Below are positions 1-8,213 of a stretch of 64,000 nt of DNA, piece after piece; the stretch's first letter is position 1, and the number at the start of each line of letters is the position of its first letter. This stretch comes from Paenibacillus sediminis. GTDB taxonomy: Bacteria; Bacillota; Bacilli; Paenibacillales; Paenibacillaceae. The notes beneath the pieces are model-generated. The model was not told where the DNA came from and did not search any database. It was given only the letters and a program-made list of their open reading frames with translations. The DNA is taken from contig NZ_JAGGKP010000007.1 of the NCBI RefSeq assembly GCF_017873765.1, positions 62,001 through 126,000 on the forward strand, read 5' to 3'. Made by a program: the position numbers and the translations under genes.

Positions 1-441
1 CATTTGTGGCAGGAGGCCCGAGAAGAAGCTTTTGACAGTGTTAAGGATGATATTCAGCTTGATATTACAGGCAGCGACATTGATCCGAAAGCGATCGAAG
101 TAGCTACGGCAGCGATTAAGAGCGCCGGATTCGGCAAGGAAATTCAGCTTAAGGTGCTGCCGGTTGCCAAAGCTCAGCCCAAAGGCGAGTACGGCTGCAT
201 CATTACAAATCCGCCTTACGGCGAACGGCTAAGTGAAGATGTTGAAGTACAAAAAATGATTCGTCAGTTTGGAGTTATGGCAGCTCACTTACCGACATGG
301 TCCTTTTTTGCCATTAGCCCGACGAAACAATTTGAACACTACTTCAATCGTAAAGCGGACAAACGTCGTAAGCTGTTTAACGGACGAATCGAATGCCAAT
401 ACTTGCAGTTTTTCGGTCCATTGCCGCCTAGAAATATGTAA
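1..441 (+). CDS. Class I SAM-dependent RNA methyltransferase, C-terminal part (RlmL/YpsC-like), 5' end outside window
   Basis: The reading frame is open from base 1, so the start lies upstream of the window and about 146 residues are visible. The motif NPPYGERL (about residues 70-77) is the N6-adenine/N2-guanine methyltransferase motif IV, and the preceding SDIDPKAIE is the acidic SAM-binding loop. This matches the C-terminal domain of the THUMP-containing rRNA methyltransferases (RlmL/YpsC family), which methylate 23S rRNA guanine. The THUMP domain would be in the missing part. The KPR-like tail with the sequence LFNGRIECQYLQFFGP is typical of this family. A terminator follows directly. Family is secure; exact target base is inferred. 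Confidence 0.85.
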   Translation, partial: HLWQEAREEAFDSVKDDIQLDITGSDIDPKAIEVATAAIKSAGFGKEIQLKVLPVAKAQPKGEYGCIITNPPYGERLSEDVEVQKMIRQFGVMAAHLPTWSFFAISPTKQFEHYFNRKADKRRKLFNGRIECQYLQFFGPLPPRNM

Positions 442-454
442 TTTGATATCGAAC

Positions 455-487
455 GAGGAGTATTTTTGAGGAAATACCCCTCTTTTT
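455..487 (+). terminator. Rho-independent terminator after the methyltransferase gene
   Basis: Inverted repeat GAGGAGTATTT (455-465) / AAATACCCCTC (472-482) with one A-C mismatch, followed by five T residues. It lies 14 bases after the methyltransferase stop. Confidence 0.8.
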
Positions 488-526
488 AAGCTATAATAAT
501 TTTGAAAATATTTACATACATGAAAA

Positions 527-543
527 GGGAGGAAAAGCCCTCC
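527..543 (+). promoter_or_regulatory. Perfect hairpin enclosing the Shine-Dalgarno sequence of the LTA synthase gene
   Basis: GGGAGG (527-532), loop AAAAG, then CCCTCC (538-543) form a perfect 6-bp GC-rich stem. The left arm is the only Shine-Dalgarno sequence for the ATG at 545, which follows the right arm by one base. Folding would mask the ribosome-binding site. The repeat is seen directly; a regulatory role is inferred. Confidence 0.55.
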
Positions 544-544
544 A

Positions 545-2533
545 ATGATTACGAAGTCTTCGCTTTATAGTCGTGATCGCGGTATGAAGAGCTCCCTGAG
601 CAGACTTCTCCAGAACCGTTATTTCGGCTATCTACTATTCACTTCATTGATTCTATTTAAATTGGTGTTCATTCATCACAATCTTAACATACCGAATATT
701 GATATGGGTCCGCTTGATTACATTATTGCAATCGGTTCCATTTTGCTTGCATCTTTCTGGGTGTTCTGGCTTCCGCCTAGAGGCAGGAGTGTCGCATATG
801 TCATCCTGAACGTGTTGTTAACGGCTCTCATATTTTCCGATTTAGTCTACTATCGCTATTTCCAAGATTTCATCACTGTTCCAGTTTTGCTTCAGGCAGG
901 ACAAGTTGATTCGCTCGGAGATAGTATTGAATCTCTTCTTAAATGGACTGACCTCATCTTCTTTATCGATTGGTTGTTATACATTCCTTATCAAGTGCTG
1001 GCAAAGACAAGGAGCAGACGCGATTCAATCCATGATAGTTACATACCAAGACCTTTGTTTCTTAAACAGGCTTTAAAGCGAACTTTCGCCGGCATCGCTG
1101 TCTTTGTGCTTGGCTGTATCTTAACTTTTGCGCCAATTAAAGATTATACTTCCACTTGGGCTAAAGGCATATTTGAAGGGAATTGGTGGAACCTTTCTCT
1201 ATATAATGTGACAGGACTTCTTGGCTTTCATGGCTATGACATTTATCGTTATGGCAAAGAACACTTTGGTCCTAAGAAGGAGCTTCCACAGGCGGAACTG
1301 GACGAGATTAAAGATTGGTTTGCGGTCAGAAGTAACGAGCTTCATGTTAAAAATGATACATTTGGCGCTTACAGCGGCAGTAATGTCATGGTCGTGCAGG
1401 TTGAGGCCATGATGAATTTCATGATTGGACAATCGATTAACGGTCAGGAAATTACGCCGAACTTTAACAAATTGATGAAAGAGAGTATGTATTTCAGCAA
1501 TTACTATCATCAAACGGGACAAGGCCGAACTTCTGATGCAGACTTCTCAACCAATACGTCCTTGCATCCGCTTGGGGCGGGTTCCGTATTTGTCCGCTAT
1601 CCAGATTCTAAATACGATTCACTGTCATCTATTCTGGATGAGAAGGGATATGAAACGGCAGTATTTCATGCGTATGACAGCAGCTTCTGGAATCGATATA
1701 CGATGTATAAAGAAATGGGATATGACCATTTCTACAGCATCAAAGATTTTAAAATCGATGAACCGCTGGGGTGGTCACTTGGTGATAAATCATTTTTAAA
1801 ACAATCTCTCAATATGATGAAGAGCGACAGGCAGCCATTCTATTCGTTCCTGATTACGCTCTCCAGCCATCACCCATATAAGTTAGCGAAGGAAACGCAA
1901 AAATTGAATGTAGGAGAGTTCGAAGGTACGATTTTCGGAGACTATTTGCAATCCATTCATTACGTCGATGAAGCATTAGGGGAAATGGTGCAGCAGATGA
2001 AAGAACAAGGGCTGTGGGACAATACCATCCTCTTTATTTACGGAGATCATGATAACTCGATTAATGATAAAGATGATTATGAGAAATTTCTTCATAAGCC
2101 AATCTCTAATCTCGATATGGAGCAGATCATGAACCAAGTTCCTTTGCTGGTACATTTACCTGACGGGAGAAATGGCGGCGAGACTAAGACTCAAGCAGAA
2201 GGCCAGCTTGACTTAACGCCATCTGTTCTGCATCTTCTCGGTATCCAGGCTGAGCATTATTATATGATGGGCAACAACTTGTTTGATGATCAGCAAAAAG
2301 ACAAGTTAGTCGTACTCCGCTCCGGGGCCTTCAGCGACAGCAAAGTCTTCTATATTCCGTCAGCAGACAATATATTTGAGAACGGAAGCTGTTACGATCT
2401 ATCAACTCGCCAAATGACTGATGTCAACGTTTGTCGCCGAGGATATGAAGAAGGACAGAAAAGGCTGAACATTTCAGACAAAGTGATCACTTATGATCTT
2501 CTTGCACGACTTGAAAATGAACAGAACAAATAA
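545..2533 (+). CDS. LTA synthase family protein (polyglycerolphosphate transferase, sulfatase fold)
   Basis: A 662-residue membrane enzyme that is expected to transfer glycerol-phosphate from phosphatidylglycerol to lipoteichoic acid outside the membrane. About five hydrophobic segments occupy residues 28-210, followed by an extracellular alkaline-phosphatase/sulfatase domain from about 275 to 620. Catalytic features are visible: metal-binding Glu in VQVEAMM (about 287), nucleophile Thr329 in the motif TGQGRTSDADF, and the metal-binding YGDHDN near 500. Length and layout match LtaS/YfnI/YqgS proteins. The ATG at 545 is taken because the only GGGAGG lies upstream, although that sequence sits inside a hairpin. 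Which paralogue (synthase, primase or stress form) cannot be told from sequence alone. Confidence 0.92.
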   Translation: MITKSSLYSRDRGMKSSLSRLLQNRYFGYLLFTSLILFKLVFIHHNLNIPNIDMGPLDYIIAIGSILLASFWVFWLPPRGRSVAYVILNVLLTALIFSDLVYYRYFQDFITVPVLLQAGQVDSLGDSIESLLKWTDLIFFIDWLLYIPYQVLAKTRSRRDSIHDSYIPRPLFLKQALKRTFAGIAVFVLGCILTFAPIKDYTSTWAKGIFEGNWWNLSLYNVTGLLGFHGYDIYRYGKEHFGPKKELPQAELDEIKDWFAVRSNELHVKNDTFGAYSGSNVMVVQVEAMMNFMIGQSINGQEITPNFNKLMKESMYFSNYYHQTGQGRTSDADFSTNTSLHPLGAGSVFVRYPDSKYDSLSSILDEKGYETAVFHAYDSSFWNRYTMYKEMGYDHFYSIKDFKIDEPLGWSLGDKSFLKQSLNMMKSDRQPFYSFLITLSSHHPYKLAKETQKLNVGEFEGTIFGDYLQSIHYVDEALGEMVQQMKEQGLWDNTILFIYGDHDNSINDKDDYEKFLHKPISNLDMEQIMNQVPLLVHLPDGRNGGETKTQAEGQLDLTPSVLHLLGIQAEHYYMMGNNLFDDQQKDKLVVLRSGAFSDSKVFYIPSADNIFENGSCYDLSTRQMTDVNVCRRGYEEGQKRLNISDKVITYDLLARLENEQNK

Positions 2534-2536
2534 AAC

Positions 2537-2571
2537 AAAAACCGATTCCCTCAATGGGAACCGGTTTTTTG
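2537..2571. terminator. Bidirectional terminator between ltaS-like gene and aldo/keto reductase gene
   Basis: AAAACCGATTCCC (2538-2550) pairs with GGGAACCGGTTTT (2556-2568), with A runs on the left and T runs on the right. It can end both convergent transcripts. Confidence 0.85.
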
Positions 2572-2575
2572 ATAT

Positions 2576-3400
2576 TTAGAAGAGAACTTCCTCAGGATTT
2601 CTGCCTATACGTTCATTTTTATTAAGAGATGTAATCTGATTCAATTCTTCCTCTGTTAATACAAAATCAAAAATATTGGCATTTTCTATAATCCGTGAAG
2701 GCGTCACCGATTTAGGTATTGTAACGATGCCGCTCTGAATGTTCCAGCGGAGAATGACTTGTGACGGTGTTTTGCCATATTTGTTACCTATGCTGATAAG
2801 CGTTTCGTTATCGTTCAATTTGCCTTTCATGAGCGGCGCCCAAGCTTCAATCTGAATAGATTTAAGGCTGCAATAATCTCGCAATTCCTTCTGGATGAAG
2901 CGTGGATGAAGTTCCACTTGGTTCACTGCCGGAGCAATATGACTGCTCTTCGCCAGCTCTTCTAAATGATGAATGTGGAAGTTGCTAACGCCAATCGCAC
3001 GCACTCTTCCTTCCTCGTACAATTTCTCAAATGCTCTCCACGTTTCTGTATATTTATCCTTACCTGGCCAATGAATGAGATATAAATCAATGAAATCGAG
3101 ATGAAGACGTTTGAGACTTTCTTCAAAGGCACGGAGTGTAGAATCGTATCCCTGATCGTCATTCCACAGCTTGGTTGTCACGAACAGCTCTTCTCGATTA
3201 ATACCGCTCGCTGCAATCGCACGTCCTACTTCCTCTTCATTACCGTAAATCGCGGCAGTATCAATGCTTCGATAACCTGCTTGCAATGCTACCTCTACTG
3301 CTTTCTCAACTTCGTTGCCCTGAGCCTTATATGTACCGAAGCCGAACCACGGCATTTGCACGCCATTATTAAGCGTCACAGTATCTGTAATATGCTTCAT
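2576..3400 (-). CDS. Aldo/keto reductase (YvgN/YtbE-like)
   Basis: A 275-residue NADPH-dependent carbonyl reductase with a TIM-barrel fold. The AKR tetrad is visible: Asp and Tyr in [15 protein letters not shown], Lys in FVTTKLWN and His in YLIHWPG; the cofactor loop [13 protein letters not shown] lies near the C terminus. The ATG at 3400 is preferred over an in-frame ATG at 3448, because GGGAGG lies 7 bases upstream of it and the protein then starts with the family's usual [13 protein letters not shown]. Close to B. subtilis glyoxal/methylglyoxal reductases; real substrate unknown. The gene stands alone between two terminators. Confidence 0.93.
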   Translation of the reverse strand: MKHITDTVTLNNGVQMPWFGFGTYKAQGNEVEKAVEVALQAGYRSIDTAAIYGNEEEVGRAIAASGINREELFVTTKLWNDDQGYDSTLRAFEESLKRLHLDFIDLYLIHWPGKDKYTETWRAFEKLYEEGRVRAIGVSNFHIHHLEELAKSSHIAPAVNQVELHPRFIQKELRDYCSLKSIQIEAWAPLMKGKLNDNETLISIGNKYGKTPSQVILRWNIQSGIVTIPKSVTPSRIIENANIFDFVLTEEELNQITSLNKNERIGRNPEEVLF

Positions 3401-3461
3401 ACGATATCCTCCCAACTCCGCTAGATTAAATTGACTTACAACCATCATTATATCATTAAAA

Positions 3462-3499
3462 TAAAAACAGCCTGCAAAGCTTTTACACTTTACAGGCTG
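3462..3499 (-). terminator. Terminator downstream of the 94-residue hypothetical gene
   Basis: CAGCCTGCAAAG (3468-3479) pairs with CTTTACAGGCTG (3488-3499). Read on the minus strand it ends in a T run. Confidence 0.85.
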
Positions 3500-3511
3500 C
3501 CCTTACAGGAG

Positions 3512-3796
3512 CTATTCAGACTGATTTTTCTTTTCGAGGCTTGCAGAGGCCTCAGCCAATCGTTCCTTCTCTTCCGCAAGCATTTCTTCAGCTAACTCGA
3601 CCGGCTGATGATTTCGACTATCTTCAGCCTGTCTAACCGAAACTTCCGTATGTTCAAGACGGCTGTATGCTTGATTCACCGTCTGATCGGTAGGATGCGA
3701 CATCGCCGAAGATACGGCACGGTGCAGTTTCTCAACTGAATGTTGTGCTTGGGAAAATGGGTTTTGGGACTGCAGACTGGAATCGTAACGTGACAT
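3512..3796 (-). CDS. Hypothetical protein, 94 residues, charged helical
   Basis: I do not recognise a named family. The protein is hydrophilic with no membrane segment or cysteines. The N-terminal 20 residues are Ser/Gln-rich, and the rest reads as two helices, the last one (about residues 63-92) rich in Glu, Lys and Ala (ELAEEMLAEEKERLAEA). It has AAGGGAGC-type ribosome binding (minus-strand AGAAGGGAGCG before the ATG) and its own terminator. Composition resembles small spore- or stress-associated proteins of Paenibacillus, but that is only a guess. Confidence 0.7.
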   Translation of the reverse strand: MSRYDSSLQSQNPFSQAQHSVEKLHRAVSSAMSHPTDQTVNQAYSRLEHTEVSVRQAEDSRNHQPVELAEEMLAEEKERLAEASASLEKKNQSE

Positions 3797-3868
3797 ATAA
3801 ACGCTCCCTTCTCTACATGTTCCTGCTACCCTGTTAGTATGAATCGCGAATTACCGCTTCATTCATCC

Positions 3869-4093
3869 TTATTTTTTAACAAAAGGAAGTGCCTTCTCGA
3901 TTGCCTCGTCTTCCGTTGGAGCGCTGACGTAACGGCCGTTGATATATATAAATGCTCGCTTGCCGCAAGGACCGCAATATGATTTACAACCAATCTTAAT
4001 ATCAGCGTCCGGAGCCATTTTTTGCAACTTAGGGATAATCGTCTTTAACTTAATATAATTACATTCATCGCAAATGCGTATATCGTTAGCCAT
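3869..4093 (-). CDS. DUF1450 family protein (YuzB-like)
   Basis: A 74-residue protein matching the YuzB/DUF1450 family. It carries a thioredoxin-like cysteine pattern: CDEC near residues 8-11, then GCKSYCGPCGKR at about 35-46, followed by FIYINGRYVSAPT. The cysteines suggest a redox or metal/Fe-S role, but no biochemical function is established for the family. It lies 27 bases downstream of the HesB-like gene in the same direction, so the two probably share a transcript. Confidence 0.85.
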   Translation of the reverse strand: MANDIRICDECNYIKLKTIIPKLQKMAPDADIKIGCKSYCGPCGKRAFIYINGRYVSAPTEDEAIEKALPFVKK

Positions 4094-4119
4094 TTTCTTT
4101 CCCTTCTTTTTTATAGACC

Positions 4120-4425
4120 TTAGTGTTGATGACCATGGTCCCCTTTAGAAGGATTAGTAATGATGAAACCTTCTTCCGGGAAATACAAATAGTCGATTTT
4201 CACACCGTCAAGGAACGGTTCATTCGGATCAAGAATCACATCAATTTCTTTATCTGTAGACACGACTGTATCTTTATCAGTTGGTTTGGCTAAATCTAAG
4301 CCATAATGAACATGGTCACCATGATGATGAGTAATAACAACTTTTAGCAGTAGACCTTTGTTCTCCTCTTTCGCCAATTCTTCCTTTATCTTTTTCGCAG
4401 CATTGCGAGTAATTTTGCAATTCAT
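4120..4425 (-). CDS. HesB/IscA-like fold protein lacking the cluster-binding cysteines
   Basis: About 101 residues, similar to the HesB/YadR/IscA-like fold seen in Firmicute proteins annotated as iron-sulfur biosynthesis proteins (TRNAAKKIKEELA start, VVSTDKEIDVILDPNEPFLDGVKIDYLY core). The canonical C-terminal Cys-Gly-Cys is absent; the protein instead has a histidine-rich THHHGDHVHYG segment and a DHGHQH tail, and only one cysteine near the N terminus. The start at 4425 is chosen because AGGAG lies 9 bases upstream; the ATG at 4434 directly abuts the ribosome site. Function may be metal binding rather than A-type cluster carrier. Confidence 0.75.
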   Translation of the reverse strand: MNCKITRNAAKKIKEELAKEENKGLLLKVVITHHHGDHVHYGLDLAKPTDKDTVVSTDKEIDVILDPNEPFLDGVKIDYLYFPEEGFIITNPSKGDHGHQH

Positions 4426-4537
4426 ATTGTTCATCTCCTAGAATGGATAGTCTTAAACTCGAATATTTCTATTGTAAAGAAACATTAACATTCCTGCAAG
4501 CGGATATGTTTGGCGAAAGAGTAGTAGACATCACTTG

Positions 4538-4780
4538 TTACAAAATCGATGGATATTTCCGTTCCACTCGGTTCACGAACCAGTTCATCAGCAACATCGT
4601 TACGCCTATATCATCGAGAGGAATCATTGGAAGAACATCCGGCAGTACCCAGTATAGAATAACAGGAATAACAAACAGCAGCTTGTCTCCTAGTGAAACT
4701 TCTGGAGAAGTGAGTAATCTTGGCAGCCGCCGGAAAACATGGGACCATCTGCGAAGTGACCATAATTTTCTCCATTTCAT
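4538..4780 (-). CDS. Small DUF1232-like membrane protein
   Basis: An 80-residue protein with a basic N terminus (MKWRKLWSLRRW) and a hydrophobic stretch at about residues 32-50 ending in the DUF1232-like signature LPDVLPMIPLDDIGV. The YkvA/DUF1232 family has this short hairpin followed by an Asp-rich turn; its role is unknown. A GGAGTG sits 7 bases before the ATG. It lies between the HesB-like gene and the M14 peptidase, both in the same direction. Confidence 0.75.
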   Translation of the reverse strand: MKWRKLWSLRRWSHVFRRLPRLLTSPEVSLGDKLLFVIPVILYWVLPDVLPMIPLDDIGVTMLLMNWFVNRVERKYPSIL

Positions 4781-4816
4781 GCTGATTCACTCCAATCCAA
4801 TTATAATGTCCGTACT

Positions 4817-6028
4817 CTATTGTAACATTAAACATTCGGCTAAAATCAATGAAACTTCTGCATAAATGTCTTCATAATCGGTCAGCGGCAGAGGATTAAT
4901 GCCAGTACCCGCCTCTACTGTAAATCCAGGTTTGCCATACTTCTCGATGAACCAATCCTTATACCCCGCATCGCTCCCTGATAATTTGACAGCCCTATAG
5001 CCTCCTGCCCTAGCAAGACGGAGGGCCCAGTACTCTGCATAGCTTGGCTCAAAGCTGCGGTAGTTCCAATAGATCTCCCTCCCCTGGGTATGCAAGGAAA
5101 GGGCGAGATCGAACTTCTCCCTGTCAGTTAGCCAGGCCAAAGCCACTGACTCAGGTTCACTTAAAGGCGAAGGGCCGCTATAGTCCTGCGGAGCTGGTGA
5201 ACATTTGCCTCTTCGTTCTCGCTCCTCCTCCCAGTGTGCCGGGAATTGGTCGTTTAAGTCTACCCCTCTTATATTCGCCTTCCAACGTCTAAATTGTCGT
5301 CTGCCGTTGTTCCATTCAAGTAGCTGATGATAGTAAGGATGCAGTGGATGAACTCCTTCTTGCACGATTTCTACCCCATCTGGATTGACCATCGGAACGA
5401 TCCATAATGTATTGTGATTGTACCAATCCGTTACATTGTAATGTTGCCAACAGACACCTCTATACAAAGCACACGCATAATCTTCTATAAACTGCATGAG
5501 ACATGGCGATGTGATCCATTCGTTCGCATGCACAGCGCCATTAAAATGAACTTGCCTTGGTCCGCAGCCAATTCGTATGGCAGGTATTGGTTTGCCCATA
5601 ACGCTTCTCCCGATCACCTCAGCAGTAACGAACGGATAAGTTGCCGTTAGCCGCTCAATATGGCGCATCATATTCGAATAACCATACTCACCTTCCAGCG
5701 TTACAATTCGGCTATCGTTAGACTTGGGCGGAATAACAATGACCACGCCGGCTTCACATGGTTTATTGAGTAGATGAAGGTTAGCTTGTAATAATTCAAG
5801 TCTACTAACCCCAAATGCTTCTGCAATGATGGATAGTGTATCTCCCGGCTGAACTTTATATTTTTGCGGTGCTCTTTTTTCCACTAGTACGATCTGACCT
5901 GGCCATAAATATGTCTGTTCATCCATCCACTGATTCGTGCTCATCAAGCTGTGTAACGATACTCCATATTTGAATGCTATACGACGAGGGGTATCCCCTC
6001 TTACCGTTTCATAATAAATCAATGTCAT
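4817..6028 (-). CDS. M14 zinc carboxypeptidase with two LysM domains (gamma-D-glutamyl-L-diamino acid peptidase I type)
   Basis: About 403 residues. Two LysM modules come first (roughly residues 4-45 and 54-100, the second beginning YKVQPGDTLSIIAEAFGVS), followed by an M14 domain. Zinc ligands are visible in HANEW and in LSLHTQGREIYW, and the catalytic Glu in FTVEAGTG. This arrangement matches endopeptidase I of Bacillus sphaericus and YqgT, which cut the gamma-D-Glu-meso-diaminopimelate bond of cell-wall peptides. There is no signal peptide, so it is either cytoplasmic (muropeptide recycling) or works in the sporulating mother cell. The ATG at 6028 has AAGGGG just upstream; the in-frame ATG at 6040 has none. 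Confidence 0.88.
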   Translation of the reverse strand: MTLIYYETVRGDTPRRIAFKYGVSLHSLMSTNQWMDEQTYLWPGQIVLVEKRAPQKYKVQPGDTLSIIAEAFGVSRLELLQANLHLLNKPCEAGVVIVIPPKSNDSRIVTLEGEYGYSNMMRHIERLTATYPFVTAEVIGRSVMGKPIPAIRIGCGPRQVHFNGAVHANEWITSPCLMQFIEDYACALYRGVCWQHYNVTDWYNHNTLWIVPMVNPDGVEIVQEGVHPLHPYYHQLLEWNNGRRQFRRWKANIRGVDLNDQFPAHWEEERERRGKCSPAPQDYSGPSPLSEPESVALAWLTDREKFDLALSLHTQGREIYWNYRSFEPSYAEYWALRLARAGGYRAVKLSGSDAGYKDWFIEKYGKPGFTVEAGTGINPLPLTDYEDIYAEVSLILAECLMLQ

Positions 6029-6120
6029 CTTCCCCTTCATGTAAATTCAATAACATGACACCAAAATGGAATGATCACTACACAATATGCCTGAACGCAT
6101 GTCCATAATCTGCTTAAATA

Positions 6121-6160
6121 CAAAAAGACGAAAGTACCAGTTATAGGGTACTTTCGTCTT
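6121..6160 (-). terminator. Terminator after glutamate racemase gene
   Basis: AAGACGAAAGTACC (6125-6138) and GGTACTTTCGTCTT (6147-6160) form a 14-bp perfect stem; the minus strand then runs into TTTTTG. Confidence 0.9.
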
Positions 6161-6172
6161 GTCCGTAAACAA

Positions 6173-6985
6173 TTAAACTGTAGATGCTTGCCAAACAATC
6201 GGCGTCAAATTGATTTGTTCTCCGAGCCATTCTTGTGCAATTTTCTTAAATATTTGGGGATCCCCGCTGCAAAAAAATTGATGTATAGGTGTCTCCACTC
6301 CGCGTGCGAGCTGACCTTTATCATACAATATCGTACTTATTTCCCTCGCCGTCTCATCAGCAGAACTAATGAGCTTCACATTGTGCCCCATTACCTCTTG
6401 GATTGTATCCGCAAGGAATGGATAATGCGTACAACCGAGAATAAGACAATCAATTGGATAATTTCTAATGTCTTGAAGAGAATCTTGTACTACAAGTTTA
6501 GCTTCTTCTGACCTGAACATCCCTTTCTCTACGATAGGGACAAATTCTGGGCAGGCCTGACTTATTACCTCAACGTAAGGCGATAATTCTTTAAGAGCTG
6601 ATGCATAGGCTCCGCTGCGAATTGTTCCGAGTGTGCCAATGACACCAATATGACCTGTTTTCGTAGCACTAATCGCCGCACGAGCCCCTGGATGAATGAC
6701 ACCGATCACGGGAATAGACACCTTCGCACTAATATAATCAAGCGCAGCAGCCGTAGCCGTGTTGCAGGCGATGACGATCATTTTCGGATTGAATTCAATA
6801 AGAAAGTCAACAATTTGCTCTGTAAACTTTCTAACTTCTTCAGACGAACGGGGTCCATATGGCGTTCGGGCAGTATCTCCAAAATAAATGACTTTTTCCC
6901 GTGGGAGCTGTCGCATCACTTCCTTAACAACGGTTAGCCCCCCTACACCGGAATCTAGTATTGCGATTGCTTGCTGCACGAACAC
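6173..6985 (-). CDS. murI: Glutamate racemase
   Basis: 270 residues. Converts L-glutamate to D-glutamate for peptidoglycan (and in this group it supplies D-Glu to MurD). Two catalytic cysteines are visible: Cys74 in ACNTATAA and Cys185 in GCTHYPF, with the N-terminal substrate loop ILDSGVGG. Length matches RacE/MurI. Two in-frame GTG codons (6985 and 6979) are possible starts; GAAGGAAG precedes both and does not decide. In B. subtilis the gene is called racE. Confidence 0.95.
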   Translation of the reverse strand: MFVQQAIAILDSGVGGLTVVKEVMRQLPREKVIYFGDTARTPYGPRSSEEVRKFTEQIVDFLIEFNPKMIVIACNTATAAALDYISAKVSIPVIGVIHPGARAAISATKTGHIGVIGTLGTIRSGAYASALKELSPYVEVISQACPEFVPIVEKGMFRSEEAKLVVQDSLQDIRNYPIDCLILGCTHYPFLADTIQEVMGHNVKLISSADETAREISTILYDKGQLARGVETPIHQFFCSGDPQIFKKIAQEWLGEQINLTPIVWQASTV

Positions 6986-7153
6986 ACCGCTTCCTTCTAT
7001 TAAGTTTCTATTGCTCTCCTGTTACGATATGCAGCAAGAGGCAAATTGTACTTATAAATCTTACTGCAAAATATAGATGCATTCAAGGAAAGCACATTTA
7101 TAATTTTTAACAAATGAAGCAAAACAATAGATGGACAACTTTATGATTCCCAA

Positions 7154-7193
7154 AAAACCATCCTTTTGTTCATTCAAACAAAAGGATGGTTTT
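7154..7193 (-). terminator. Terminator after the YtxH/DUF948 gene pair
   Basis: A 17-bp perfect stem (7154-7170 with 7177-7193, core CCATCCTTTTGTT) and a 6-base loop. A T run follows on the minus strand. Confidence 0.9.
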
Positions 7194-7206
7194 CATCATG
7201 TTAACT

Positions 7207-7587
7207 TCAATCTCCGATTGGTCCCGCTGTTGACTCAGAATCAAACGAGGATAATTTGAAAGAAGAAATTTTTACTTCTGGTTCTGTTTCAAGCGCGGCT
7301 TCTTGTTCAATTTCAGAAGAGGACTCACTATTTCTCTTCTCGCGCCAAGATTGGAAATTGTGAATGACGTCTTCTGCAGTACCTTTAATTTTCTCATAAA
7401 TTTGAGAGCTTTGTTCTCCCACCTTACTCGCAATAAGCTGGGATGTCTCGCCGACTTGCTTCGCTCCATCTGCAATATCTTGACGAAGCTCTCGCCCAGG
7501 TTTAGGCGCAAATAATAATGCTGTAACAGATCCTACCACACCACCGATGAGTGCACCCCACAACAAACCTTTGTTCTTTTCCCGCAT
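7207..7587 (-). CDS. YtxH domain-containing protein
   Basis: 126 residues. An N-terminal membrane segment (about 8-27, [25 protein letters not shown]) is followed by [13 protein letters not shown], the YtxH signature, then an amphipathic helical region and an acidic Glu-rich tail. Family members are general-stress or envelope proteins of unknown function. It lies 12 bases downstream of the DUF948 gene, and this pair is conserved in Firmicutes (ytxG-ytxH style), so they are probably one operon. Confidence 0.9.
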   Translation of the reverse strand: MREKNKGLLWGALIGGVVGSVTALLFAPKPGRELRQDIADGAKQVGETSQLIASKVGEQSSQIYEKIKGTAEDVIHNFQSWREKRNSESSSEIEQEAALETEPEVKISSFKLSSFDSESTAGPIGD

Positions 7588-7599
7588 CCTAATTCCTCC

Positions 7600-8055
7600 T
7601 TACTTCTGGTCATTGCCTCTTGAATGAATGGATTGATGACTGCACCAAGAATGCCAAACTGTAAGTCCCGCATCGAACCAGCGGAACATTTCGCCAAATC
7701 GTTGTTCGTTCTCTAAGTGCGCCTGGTTTACTCGGTTTAATGTGAGCTTATTAGCAAACTCCGCTATTCCGTTTACCGATGATGTCATTTTTTGCAGCTG
7801 TTTTGAAGCACCTTGGATGGAAATGAATACAGGCTCGATCGTCTGTATTTGCCGATCCATTCTCGAAAGGACGCCTTTCCCTTGCTGCAGAACAACTTCA
7901 GCTTCACGTGCGATCACTTCTGCATGCTGCCTTATCTCGATCATCGCTTGATTTGTCTGCTTAAGAACGTTGTGCAGCTTATATAGAATATATACGACTG
8001 CAGCCACAAGCAATACAAACGAAGCAGCAACAACCGCAGCGCTCCACTCCATCAT
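7600..8055 (-). CDS. DUF948 domain-containing membrane protein (YtxG-like)
   Basis: 151 residues with an N-terminal transmembrane helix (about residues 5-27) and a long predicted coiled coil (28-115) typical of DUF948 proteins. The C terminus (WFDAGLTVWHSWCS) is more hydrophobic. AGGTG lies 7 bases before the ATG. Function unknown; pairing with the YtxH gene supports a shared envelope/stress role. Confidence 0.88.
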   Translation of the reverse strand: MMEWSAAVVAASFVLLVAAVVYILYKLHNVLKQTNQAMIEIRQHAEVIAREAEVVLQQGKGVLSRMDRQIQTIEPVFISIQGASKQLQKMTSSVNGIAEFANKLTLNRVNQAHLENEQRFGEMFRWFDAGLTVWHSWCSHQSIHSRGNDQK

Positions 8056-8155
8056 TCGGTATCACCTTTCCTTTCTTTCTAGGGCAAATGCCTATATCTT
8101 TGATGTATTATAAGCACACTGGGCTCATCCTGTTACTCTCGCAAATAAAAATAAT

Positions 8156-8192
8156 AAAAAACCCTAAGCGGCTTTCACACCGAATAGGGTTC
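8156..8192 (-). terminator. Terminator after the DUF86-like gene
   Basis: AACCCTA (8160-8166) pairs with TAGGGTT (8185-8191); the minus strand continues into a T-rich tail. The loop is long (18 bases) with a possible inner pairing. Confidence 0.7.
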
Positions 8193-8213
8193 AACGTTCT
8201 TTCCTTTATTCAT

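Noticed and set aside
4443..4865. Plus-strand open frame of about 140 codons opposite the DUF1232-like gene
   Set aside because: It lies opposite a better-supported minus-strand gene with a ribosome site, and has no family features or ribosome site of its own.
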